Positions 12,919 through 22,919 of a stretch of DNA of 45,339 nucleotides are shown piece after piece. The translations under genes and the position numbers were made by a program. Origin of the DNA: Ophryocystis elektroscirrha (Eukaryota; Apicomplexa; Conoidasida; Neogregarinorida; Ophryocystidae). Location: contig JAQIFP010000043.1 in assembly GCA_030141585.1 (NCBI GenBank), positions 31,084-76,422 on the forward strand, in the 5' to 3' direction. The notes below the pieces were generated by a model. That model did not search any database. It was not told the DNA's origin and saw nothing but the letters and a program-made list of their open reading frames with translations. Each line of letters begins with the position of its first letter. Positions within the stretch are counted from its first letter, which is position 1.

Positions 12919-13357
12919 ATGAAAAGAATAACTCCAAAATCTTTAGATGAATTACTTAAAATGCTTCCCATGGAAGGAATTTCTCTTGTTGAGTTTAGTG
13001 CAAGCTGGTGTGGTAAAAAAAAAATTCTTTTGCGAAAACATAAATAGGACCCTGTAAACATATGGCTGGTGCTCTAGAAGAGTTAACCAAAAGACCCATA
13101 TACAAGGAAGTTAATTTTTTTGGTATTGATGTTGATGATTGCAATGAATTGTCGGAATATTTAGAAATCTCTGCAATACCTGTGAGTAAAAATTTTAGTT
13201 AGTTTAGTTTTAGACATTTTATGTTTACAAAGGAAGAACGAAGTTTCAAGAATGCACTGGAGCGAATATTGATAGAGTTGTGTAAGTTTTTATGTAGCTT
13301 TAAAATTTTTTCATTAGGGAGCTTTTAAATTCATCGCTCGATGTGAAAGCTGAATAA
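12919..13357 (+). CDS. TRX: Thioredoxin
   Basis: This is a small protein-disulfide reductase. Four exons (12919-13012, 13048-13181, 13214-13281, 13318-13357) give 111 residues in frame, the normal thioredoxin size. The catalytic motif is WCGPCK in the order SASWCG|PCKHMAG. Other family marks are VEFSASW before it, GIDVDDCNELSEYLEISAIP with the conserved cis-proline, TFYVYKGRTKF after it, and a Gly-Ala turn near the end. The three introns are only 35, 32 and 36 nt. The first splits the glycine codon between the two catalytic cysteines. There is no signal or transit peptide, so the protein is probably cytosolic. No long open frame covers this gene, because the exons are short. Confidence 0.93.
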
Positions 13358-13693
13358 ATAAAAAAAGCAATGATTAAATAACTTTGCTTATTATAATTAC
13401 TCATTATTTGCGTAGTCTACAAGAATAAAAGACTTATTTTTTTCTAACAAACTTTCAATAATGAAGAAGTTAAATAGTTTATCCAAAAAAAATATAAACT
13501 AAATTAGAATTATCTTTCTTTTCCTTTAAAAATAAATTTTATTTATTTTTAAATATATACATATCATATTGATTCGTTTTTAAATGCCATAATATATAAT
13601 TTAAATCTATTATATTTTAATAAGTTAAGCTGATAAACTTATGGAATTTTAGGATATTTAAAATTTAATGGAAAAATGTAGCAAAGACCAATA
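13358..13693. other. Intergenic region, thioredoxin to PIG-A
   Basis: A 336-bp AT-rich spacer between two genes on the same strand, with no coding signal. It should hold the thioredoxin 3' UTR and the PIG-A promoter. Confidence 0.5.
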
Positions 13694-14206
13694 ATGAAAC
13701 CAAAGGGTAGAATACTTATGGCCTCTGATTTTTTTTATCCTAATGTTGGAGGAGTAGAATCTCATATATTGTCTTTGAGTAATATGCTGATAAAACTAGG
13801 TTACTACGTATTCGTTGTAACAATCCAACGTGATAATCGCGTAGGAATCAGATTTTTGGAGCCTGAGGGACTTAAAGTATATTACCTACCATATCCAGCT
13901 ATGTATGAAGGTGTTTCTTTTCCAAGCCCTTTTGAATTTTTCCCTTTACTTATGAGAATAATTGTTCGTGATGAAATTGATATTGTTCATTCACATCAAG
14001 TTAGTTATTCTAAGTAAACTTATTATAATAATGTCAATAATTACTATTATTATATTATAAACAAATAAATGACTATATTATATATAAATTAAAGTTTATT
14101 AATAAACTTAAATACAACGTAATATGTTTTCAAATTATTGTATATGAACGTACACCCTATATATATGCTTATATTTCCTTAGCGCTACTACATATATATA
14201 CACCAC

Positions 14207-14246
<40 letters not shown>

Positions 14247-16479
14247 ATATTTATATGTACAACTTGTACATATAAATATAAGACGTTTTACTGCATATTT
14301 TTTTTTTACAAATATTATTATATTAAATATATACATATTTAAGTATTTTACATTTTACTATATATGTACTATGAACCAGGGATTGTACTTATTAATATTA
14401 GTAGATAATAATTTATAATGTAATCTCTTAAAGCTCATAGAGAAATATTGTTTAATGTTTTAGTCAACTTCTCCAATTGCGATAGCGGCATTAGCATGTG
14501 GAATATTCTTAAGATGCCGTACAGTGTATACTGATCATTCAATATACGATTTTGTCGATTTAAAAGATATTCATGTTAATAAGGTAATTTGATAAAAATT
14601 TGTCAACTGATTTGTTTTTAGTTCCTTGAGCTTGGTTGCTGCGTCTGCCATAGATTAATAGCTGTGTCTCACTGTTTACGAGAAAATTTGCAGTTACGTA
14701 CACATATAGACCCCAGACTGATATATGTGATATCCAATGCGTTGGTATATATATACATGAACATCTTATTTTACACAGAATTTAAGCTCTTTTTATGTAA
14801 AAAAACCTGTAAATGAAATAGAATCGTCAACTGTAAATGTTATCGTTATTAATCGTTTGGCATTCCGTAAAGGAATTGATCTTTTAGTCGATATTGTTCC
14901 AACTGTTTGTGAAAAATGTCCGAATGTCCGATTCATAATTGGAGGTAATGGTCCTTGTCGTGGCATGCTTGAGGAAATGCTTAAAATACACAATCTATAC
15001 GATAGAGTTCAGCTTTTAGGTACATATTATGCTTATACGGCTATAATATAATATTAGGTTCTTTAGTTCATTCAGAAATCCCTAATGTTCTCAGAAAAGG
15101 CAGAATTTTTCTTAACTGCTCTTTAACAGAAAGTTTCTGCATAGGGCTTATAGGTATAATATATATATACATATGTATATATGTATATATGTATATTTGT
15201 ATATATGTATATATGTATATATGTATATATGTATATATGTATATATGTATATATGTATATATGTATATATGTATATATGTATATATGTATATATGTATAT
15301 ATGTATATATGTATATATGTATATNNNNNNNNNNNNNNNNNTATGTATATATGTATATATGTATATATGTATATATGTATATATGTATATATGTATATAT
15401 GTATATATGTATATATGTATATATGTATATATGTATATATGTATATATGTATATATGTATATAAGTATATATGTATATATGTATATATGTATATATGTAT
15501 ATATGTATACACTAACAATTATGTATATATATATATATAATTATATGTATTGAATAAATATTTAATATATAAAATGTCTAAATTAAATATTAATTAATAT
15601 AAATAAATACTTGATTTAGAAGCTGCTGCTTGTGGTTTGCGTATAATAACAACAAACGTGGGAGGTATACCAGAAGTTTTACCAAAAAATTATATGGTTA
15701 TGTGCTCTCCAGATTCGGAAGAATTATCATCAGTAAAAATATTACTTCATGTTTTAGCAGTAATTTAGGCTGTTATTGATGAAATTAAAAAACCCCCTCT
15801 AACATATGAGCAAATGCAGGATTTACATGATCAACTCCGTGATATGTACTCTTGGGAATTTGTTGCCAAAAGAACTGTAAGTTCAATTGTTGATATTTAG
15901 CCTGGTTGCGTATATACAGATATTCCTCAAATATTTAAGTATTTAAGGAATTTAATATGTAAATATTCGATAATATATATACACGTTGCACATAGTTTTT
16001 TTATGTACTAAGCGAGACAGGCGAATAAAATAGCAATTCAATATAACATTTAATATCTAGAATCAATAATTTAGTAGATGATATATAATATCAATTGTAA
16101 ATATGATATTGAAGCATAAATTAAAGACAAAAAAAAGATACATATCAGGCTAAAGTGTACGAACAAATAATGAAAGAGCCTATTTTTACTTTTAAAGACC
16201 AAATAAAAATTTTACTAAGTATTCCGACGTTTTCAAGTAATATATATATATAAGTATACTTGATACAGGAATATTTTGGATTCTTCCTGCAATTTTGATG
16301 TTCAGTTATATGTTGATACTCCAGAAATTCTGCAAAATGTAATGTCTAATTACTAATATAATTATTTCGTTAGCAATAATAGCGATATTATTGATAATCC
16401 ATCGTTTGAATTCTTTGGTTACACTCAAACCCGTGAGAAAAAAAAGAACTACGTGCGTTTTCCTGACTTTAAAAGATAA
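13694..16479 (+). CDS. PIGA: GPI N-acetylglucosaminyltransferase catalytic subunit PIG-A (GPI3)
   Basis: This glycosyltransferase (GT4 type) moves GlcNAc from UDP-GlcNAc to phosphatidylinositol at the ER, the first step of GPI-anchor synthesis. Ten exons (13694-13999, 14464-14583, 14622-14744, 14779-15019, 15058-15153, 15620-15732, 15769-15876, 16149-16236, 16269-16338, 16374-16479) give 456 residues in frame. The N-terminus reads [20 protein letters not shown]. Later come [48 protein letters not shown] and the EX7E motif ESFCIGLIE, followed by [21 protein letters not shown]. Exons 9-10 encode a hydrophobic segment ([16 protein letters not shown]), the expected C-terminal membrane anchor, and a basic tail ending RFPDFKR. 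Intron 5 contains the octamer array. The stop lies 9 bp from the stop of the convergent neighbour. Confidence 0.95.
15160..15512. repeat. Octamer array (TATATATG)n with a 17-N gap, in PIG-A intron 5
   Basis: About 40 copies of the octamer TATATATG run from about 15165 to 15508, broken by 17 Ns at 15325-15341. One unit (GTATATTTG) near 15195 and one (GTATATAAG) near 15463 differ. The array is inside the intron 15154-15619. It reads as a Tyr/Met/Ile/Cys/Val peptide repeat in three plus-strand frames, but this is a by-product of the 8-base period. Confidence 0.97.
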
Positions 16480-16488
16480 AGTTTTTCT

Positions 16489-17750
16489 TTATAAATGATT
16501 ATATCCTAAGACAATCATTTGATGCAATTGTGACACAACCTGCTGTATGCTATTTTTCAGTTTATTTATTGTTGGTAAATCAGTATTTTGAAATGGAGAG
16601 TGATCCAGCTGCTTATACTGATTTTCTAGTGCCTTTATTAATAATTCATATAATTCTTCATAAGACAAATTTTTGAAAGTATTATAGCAAGGCTTGTTTT
16701 TTAATGGTCTTAAATCAATTGCGTCTCCTTTTGAATTACGAAATATTCCTGAAACCATTTATTCAATTTATACTGTACATCTAATAGGACGTGCAAAGAG
16801 AATATATACGTTACGTGCTCAGTACATCTTTTCTATAATAATCTCTATATTTGACAAGTTGCTAAAACACAAAGTAAATCTAATCATCATTTATTGATCA
16901 ACTCAATATATATAAATTATTTGTAAATTGAATAATTTTAAATTCTATTAAAAAGTTACCAGGATAATATTGGAGCTCGTAAACTTTTTGAAAGCCTTGT
17001 GCGTCTATTTCACTTGCTTCCTCCCAATCCTCTAAGGAAACTTTACGCAATTTGCGTAGAGAAAGCTGCTCCTCGTAATCAAAGTTTTTTGGAGGCCATT
17101 CAGGAAGGACATACCACCATCTATAAATATTATTATAAATATGACTAGAATGAATTCTATCTACTTATATGTATAGAAATATACATATATATATGTATAT
17201 ATGTAGATATACATATATATATGTATATATGTAGATATATAATTAATTACGTAAGCTCTAATATACTATATTAAGTACAGAAATATTAGAGCAAACCATG
17301 TTACCTAGATAAAATTTTGGCTATAATATCTGCTTTCTGATTTCTTTGGGCTTTTTTTGAAGTTGTCACTGGTTTCGAATCCCCTGTATCGGTGTCTGAG
17401 TCACTTGATTTATTGCTTGATCTTATTTTTTTGGATTCTTTATCGCTGCAGGAAGAAGAATCCTCTGAAGAAGAAGCTTCCAATTTGTATATCTTGGATT
17501 TTTTAACTGCAAATTTAAATAGAAAAAAGTGCTTTTATAAAATCTCTCAAACAATCTACATCCCATTATTATATACATGTAAAATATTTTTACATGTTTT
17601 ATTATTCATAGAGACCGCATGCGTTTATTCACAATACGATATGCAAATAAATGTCTGTGTATAGTTTAAATTACCTTTTACATTTGTGTTCAGAATTTCT
17701 GGAAAACTTTTGCCGTCTCTTACAGAAAATAGAGAGTTTTCAGGCTGCAT
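16489..17750 (-). CDS. Unrecognised conserved-looking protein with RWWYVLPEWPP motif
   Basis: I do not recognise this family. Four minus-strand exons (17750-17675, 17506-17305, 17120-16960, 16748-16489) join in frame to 232 residues. Residues 1-95 are a Ser/Asp/Glu/Lys-rich, probably disordered region (EASSSEDSSSCSDKES). A compact, tryptophan-rich region follows: RWWYVLPEWPP, then NFDYEEQLSLRKLRKV, SLEDWEEASEIDAQGF and FRNSKGDAIDLRPLKNKP. The tail (residues about 190-232) is predicted helical (ELYELLIKALENQYK, then LKNSIQQVVSQLHQM). The ordered W/P/R motifs suggest a real domain, not chance translation. Its role is unknown; the acidic Ser-rich arm plus compact domain would suit a nuclear protein, but this is a guess. 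It is convergent with PIG-A, with 9 bp between stops. Confidence 0.75.
17171..17242. repeat. Tandem duplication of a ~34-bp TA-rich unit
   Basis: Two nearly identical copies of a unit that starts ATATACATATATATATGTAT and ends ATATATGTAG lie next to each other in the intron 17121-17304 of the W-rich protein gene. Confidence 0.7.
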
Positions 17751-19165
17751 TATGTATTGTATATAATTTTATTGTGTTTCCTATAAAATTTAGAAACAAA
17801 ATAAAAAAAAATACAAGTGAAATGCTGAATTGCATAAAAACCGCCATTAAATATCAATTATTGTGGTAGATTACATACACAGCTTTTACGGAAGTAATTT
17901 GAAATCAAAACCTGAATAATAAATAATGTTTGCCAGCATATAATAACAATAAATATACAAGTTTTTTCTTATGCATGAAAAAATCATAATTTCGTCAATA
18001 AATGTAACTAATGAGCCACCATTATTTACATTCAATTAATATTGACCAAAATCAGTTTATAAATATAAGAACTTAAAGCCCGTGTATTAATTGCTCATCC
18101 TAGACCTAATAAGCAAAAATTTCTTAGTGTGATTGAATATAAAATGAAAATACTTAATTTTTTTCAGATTATTATTAATTATTAGCTACCGTCTATACTA
18201 ACATATAAAAATATTTTTCAACACAACTTAATTGATACAATATTAATTTATTACAATTGTACGGACCAACCATAGATTACGTTATAAAAAAAATTAAACC
18301 AACTTATTTTTCAGGTTAGTAAACGTTAAAATGTGTAGAATATCAACAATGTTTACACAAATTAAATAAACTGAATAGACTGTTTTTTTAAATTTCATTT
18401 ATTTTTGCACAAAATGTACATGTTTTAAATATACATTTTTTACAAAATGTACTATTGAAACATGCCAGGTATATATGTATGGTTTTGCTTAAAATTGAAC
18501 AATCAACTCACAATATCATAACAAAGACTGACCATTATTCATATACCAGTTGGGTTAGAGCAATTTGAAAAATTTAGATTAATGTCTATTTGAAAAAAGA
18601 ATTCAAAGAAAATTACAAATGTAATGGAAAAATTGTTAAATATAGAATATACAATAATATTTTATGCTTATATTTTTGAAGTACAAGATAATATAATAAT
18701 AATAATATTATGCAAGAGAATATTACAAAAAAAAATAATTTAAATAAAAAAAAAAAAATTGTATAAAGAAATAATGATTAAGTCATGTATTCGGACTTAC
18801 TGCCTAATTTTAATTATAATTTTTTTTTATAATTTAATTAGACAATAATTGTATTTAAGAAAAAAATCCTATAAGATCTTTATTATTAAATATATTTATT
18901 AAATTGTATTCAAAAATATTTAGTTTTTTCCAAATAAAAGTTTTAAATTATTTTTTTATAAAGCTAATTAATAAAAAAGAATTTAAATAAATTGAAGGAT
19001 ATATCGTAATATAATAGATTAAAAATAATTTTTAATAACCAAAATTGTATTAAAATTATAAACATTTAGTAAAAGCATATAATTAAAAGACGAATTTACA
19101 ACATCCATTGGGGCTTACAGTAATGAGAATTGTTACTTCGCACTTAGTGAGTGTTACAACTTGAT
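17751..19165. other. Intergenic region without recognisable gene
   Basis: About 1.4 kb upstream of the W-rich protein gene and downstream of the TFIIA gene, both on the minus strand. It has homopolymer A and T runs, many stops in all frames, and only short open frames without family resemblance. I saw no tRNA cloverleaf or other RNA gene by eye. Confidence 0.55.
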
Positions 19166-20787
19166 TCAAAAGGATAAATTTCCCAATAAGGTATTAAAAA
19201 TAAATTCTTGTCCGTTAATCTGTTAAATAAGAATTATTTGGTGTGTTTTCGCACCTGAATAATGCCATGTCTAAGCTTTATATGCCATAAATTTTTTTGG
19301 TATATTTTTCTTTTGTGTGGTCTTTGCACCTAAGAGCATCTTTTGATTCCATGTAACTTTACCGATTCATATTGGGCTACTATTAAATCGGAACATTCTG
19401 GTTCAGTATCTTCTAGCTCGGACAAATCCGAGTCATCTAACACTTCTTCATCTCCATACAAATCTTTTTCTGATTCCACCAAAACTCCTCTTCCCAAAGG
19501 ACCTCTTCCTTTGCTATAATCTGGCTCTTCATAATTTTTTTCTGTTTTTTTAAATAAGTTCGTTTGTTTTGCTAGAGGTTCTTCGCGTTTGGAAGAAAGA
19601 GGTAGATCAGATTGAACTGGAGATTCTAGGTTTGAGGAAGCCAAATATATGTCTTTATTTTCAACAATAGGTGAAGCCAATTTTTGAGTTTCCACAAGTT
19701 CTTCCTTGTTTTCTAAAAAAAAAAAAAAAAAATATAGAATATTTCTTATACGAAAACCGTAGTTAATTATTTTTTGTCAAAATTGACAGTATAAGGTTTA
19801 CAAATTAAATAAAATTTCGTTTATTTTTTATTAATATACATTAACGCAAAGTTACCTGACTGTGTTTGTGATTCTGGACTTGTCTCGTAAGGTAACCCAG
19901 CTGTCTCCCAGCTTTCCCATTCTTCCTCATCATCTGCATTGCTTGCTTCATCGTTATCTTTTAAAAATGCAGACTCTAGATTCTCCTCTTTGGATGTAAA
20001 ACAAGGAACATCTTTCACTGGAGAAGCAGTAGCTTCGTCTCTAGACACAGAAGGACTGGTTTTAACTTCGCTTTTACTGAAATCTGTTCGTAATTTCTTA
20101 GACTCAATATTTATTGATTTGGCTGGAATAGGTTTTGGTACTGAAAAACAATAATAATCATGTAAAACTAATGAATAAGAATTTAATTTATTAATAATAA
20201 TACAATAAATTAATAATTCTATTATATTCAATATAAACAAACTGTATATGCTGAATCAAGCTGCATATACAGAAATTTATAATATATTTTAAACTTAGTC
20301 AGGGCGCTAGTATATACAAAATTGTGTCCTTGTAAATTTTCAAAAAAATGAAATATACAGTAAATATAATTAATCAAACTATTAAATGTTTATATATATT
20401 TATTTAACATAATATTCACTGTTTTAAAAAAAGAATGTTATTGTATAATATTTATACCTTAACAAAATTTATATATGCTTGATAAATACATAACTTTATT
20501 TTAATGCTAATGAAAGAAAGAATCATATATATATAGACATTAAAATATATATATATATATATATATTATAGTTGATTAAAATTTTTACATGTTGTTTTGC
20601 GTGGCTCGTCCAATCTACGAAATAAGTTCTCTATCCACCTCTCTTTCAACTGTGCTAGAACTGCCGCAGATTGTAGCGGAGCAGCTTCTTCTATTGTTTC
20701 TAATTCTTCAGTAATTTACTAATTGACATTACTTTCTATTACGTCTAAATATGTGTACTTAATATCTGGTAATGAATTTGTACTCAT
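19166..20787 (-). CDS. GTF2A1: Transcription initiation factor IIA large subunit (alpha/beta)
   Basis: TFIIA stabilises TBP on the TATA element for RNA polymerase II. Six minus-strand exons (20787-20733, 20699-20589, 20140-19856, 19712-19363, 19329-19255, 19219-19166) join in frame to 309 residues. The N-terminal helix bundle reads YLDVIE, then AAVLAQLKERWIENLFRRLD, matching the helical dimerisation region. The middle is a long acidic, Ser/Glu-rich linker (DDEEEWESWE; GDEEVLDDSDLSELEDTEPE). The C-terminal beta-barrel is clear: DLIVAQYESV, then KNLWHIKLRHGIIQ, then INGQEFIFNTLLGNLSF, matching the family pattern of xxVVCQYDK, KNRWKxxLKDGI and INGxDYIF. Three introns are 33-35 nt. The first (20732-20700) removes a TAG-TAA pair that would otherwise stop the frame, and the fourth removes another in-frame TAG. 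The ordered ends are conserved and the middle is not, as usual for this family. Confidence 0.88.
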
Positions 20788-21172
20788 CTTATTATAAAAA
20801 TCATTTGCCTATTACGCTGCCGTATATTTTATTTTTTTCTCTTCTTTTTTTTTTTTTTATTTAGATTAAATAAATTAAATTAAAAAAGTTTATGGCGATT
20901 TTTAAAGTTTATCAAGCTAACAATATAACTAAGTTAAGTCTTTGTGTCAGTGGGAATGAAATATTTTAAAAAAACCTTTAAATACACGTATGTTCAATAA
21001 AATACTCAATTTTTGTTGTATCAGTAAAAAAGTAGGTTTAAATTAAATAAAATAAGGAAATTGTATTTAACAATTAAATTAAAGGTCTGTTACTGTTTAT
21101 ATTCTTGAAAATAAAAAAAGTTATATTGCTCATATTTTTAAGATTGATATATGCCTAACTATACTTTTAAGT
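20788..21172. promoter_or_regulatory. Shared head-to-head intergenic region, TFIIA / coiled-coil gene
   Basis: 385 bp of AT-rich sequence between divergent start codons, with a T-rich tract near 20840. It is expected to hold both promoters. No motif was recognised. Confidence 0.45.
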
Positions 21173-21796
21173 ATGTCTTTAGGCATAGAATCAATTGAAG
21201 AGCTCAGAAAAATAGCAAGAGAATCATTGAAAGAGTTGTCATCACTAAATTATAATACAGATGAAAAAAAAAAACGTATATCTCTAGTAGGGGTATATGA
21301 TGAATGCAATGCTTATACAAAATATCTAGATAAAGAGAGAGAATATAAAGATAAAATTGCTCTCTTAGAAGAGGAGTTAGAGAAGGAAATTAGTGCTAAA
21401 AATAATCTTCAAGACAATATCAAAAATATACGCAATGTATGCTCTAAAATGCGCAGCAATTTGGATTATGTTACGTCTGAATTAAATGAAGCAAACATCG
21501 AACTCACTCGACTGAAAGATGAAAATAACAAAATTCAAGATATTAATAATAGTTTAGAATTGTTTTCGGAAGATCTTCTTGATCAAGTTAAACAACTTGA
21601 GAATCAGTTACTTGATAAATCCGTATGGAATTATTTTAGTTTTGTTGAACAGTTGACACAGAATCTGGCTTCTCGTTTAATAGAGGCCAAATTTATTGAT
21701 AATAAGGAAAAAGACAAGTTAAAAGAATTCATATTAAGCACAATTTCAGCGTTTTTATCTACATCAATACATATATCTAACCCCGAAGCTTTATAA
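21173..21796 (+). CDS. Coiled-coil protein of unknown function
   Basis: A single-exon open frame of 207 residues beginning MSLGIESIEELRKIARESLK. I do not recognise a family. Residues about 60-150 are strongly heptad-like and charged (EYKDKIALLEEELEKEISAK; YVTSELNEANIELTRLKDEN; FSEDLLDQVKQLENQLLDKS), indicating a long coiled coil. The last 60 residues are helical and more hydrophobic (NYFSFVEQLTQNLASRLIEA; LKEFILSTISAFLSTS). There is no signal peptide or membrane segment. It may be a structural, tethering or centrosomal/cytoskeletal component, but that is only a class-level guess. The codon use and length argue for a real gene. It is the first of two plus-strand genes; the next starts 135 bp downstream. 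Confidence 0.75.
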   Translation: MSLGIESIEELRKIARESLKELSSLNYNTDEKKKRISLVGVYDECNAYTKYLDKEREYKDKIALLEEELEKEISAKNNLQDNIKNIRNVCSKMRSNLDYVTSELNEANIELTRLKDENNKIQDINNSLELFSEDLLDQVKQLENQLLDKSVWNYFSFVEQLTQNLASRLIEAKFIDNKEKDKLKEFILSTISAFLSTSIHISNPEAL

Positions 21797-21931
21797 GATA
21801 TATTAAGAAGAAAAAAAAGGTTCTTTTTTTTTTTTAACATAAACTGAGTTTTTTTTTTTTTTTTAAGAAAAATTTGGCAGGCGTGATGGTAGTGAAGTGC
21901 ATGCAACCAGTCAGATTTTTGATCTATAAGA

Positions 21932-22258
21932 ATGATTATAATATATCTTTTTTATCTAATTGCTTTAATTAACGTCATATCCGCAGGGTTTTTCAGCAAA
22001 AGTAATTCAAGATTCAATGAATCCAAAGAAAAAAAATTAAGAGATTTGCTTTTGAAGAAAGATAAAGTTACATTTGACATTCACAATTTAGTGGATACTT
22101 ATTGCAGCAGCTTCGAACCCAGTGAGATGAGCCGTGCTTGTACTTTGGCAAACAGACGAAGAAAAAGAGGAGCAAAAAGTAAACAATCTCCCCCACCATT
22201 GAGAAAAGCTCCAGAAATTCCATCAGAAAACATTTATGATTCACCAAATCTTTTGTAA
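21932..22258 (+). CDS. Small secreted protein with a basic region, unknown function
   Basis: A single-exon frame of 108 residues. The first 18 residues (MIIIYLFYLIALINVISA) form a signal peptide with likely cleavage after ISA, before GFFSKSNSR. The mature part is hydrophilic. It has a charged stretch (ESKEKKLRDLLLKKDKVTFD), two cysteines (near residues 58 and 70), a highly basic run (RRRKRG) and a proline-rich tail (SPPPLRKAPEIPSENIYDSP). There is no transmembrane helix after the signal and no GPI-like hydrophobic end. I do not recognise a family. The basic run could be a processing or nuclear-localisation site. Its stop lies 64 bp from the stop of the convergent TFIIIC-like gene. Confidence 0.65.
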   Translation: MIIIYLFYLIALINVISAGFFSKSNSRFNESKEKKLRDLLLKKDKVTFDIHNLVDTYCSSFEPSEMSRACTLANRRRKRGAKSKQSPPPLRKAPEIPSENIYDSPNLL

Positions 22259-22322
22259 ATAAGCTTCATTACTTTTTGCGTATTTATATATGCATCCAAT
22301 ATTTTTACAGATAAATTGCTGT

Positions 22323-22873
22323 TTAATAATTAAGAATAATATTTTTTATAATTCCTAAACATATAAAGCATTGTTTGCTAATGTTATAATTAATAATTGT
22401 GGGCATCATTGCTCTTTTGCAGAAAAGGCATTCTAAATAAATACATTAATTGTTAATTGTAAGTTACCCCACAAATCTTCACTCTTTATTGCGCATAAGG
22501 AGTACATACAAACATCGTATACATGGCAATTATTAGAGTTGCATATAAATTGCTTATATGGGTACTTTGAGAGTAAAGTGCTATTACATATACTGCAAGT
22601 GTCTTCAAGTGCTGATTTATTCTTTATACGGTTGTAATTAGCAGTATTTTGTAGTTTTTGAACTTCCGAAACATTTATTCTAATAAAATACCTTACCACA
22701 TTATGTTTTACTTATTATTTCATTATAATTGTCATTTAAATAATAATTGTATTATTTATGTAACAGATAATAAAGTTTTGTGAAAATTACGCAATGCTAT
22801 AATATGTAAATAAACTTTTTAAAGACGTAATTTATATATTATAAATAAAACACATATATTACTAATAAATAAT

Positions 22874-22919
<46 letters not shown>

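Noticed and set aside
15123..15553. Open frames of 90-131 codons on both strands encoding [12 protein letters not shown] repeats
   Set aside because: They are translations of the (TATATATG)n octamer array and run through the N gap. The array lies inside a PIG-A intron.
15877..15900. Early stop after ACT GTA AGT as the end of PIG-A
   Set aside because: GTAAGT is a good donor. Three further exons give the expected C-terminal membrane helix and an in-frame end at 16479.
20690..20735. Stop-codon reassignment (TAG/TAA read as an amino acid)
   Set aside because: A 33-nt GT-AG intron removes both stops in frame, and TAA, TAG and TGA each terminate genes here (for example 33854 TAG, 12006 TGA).
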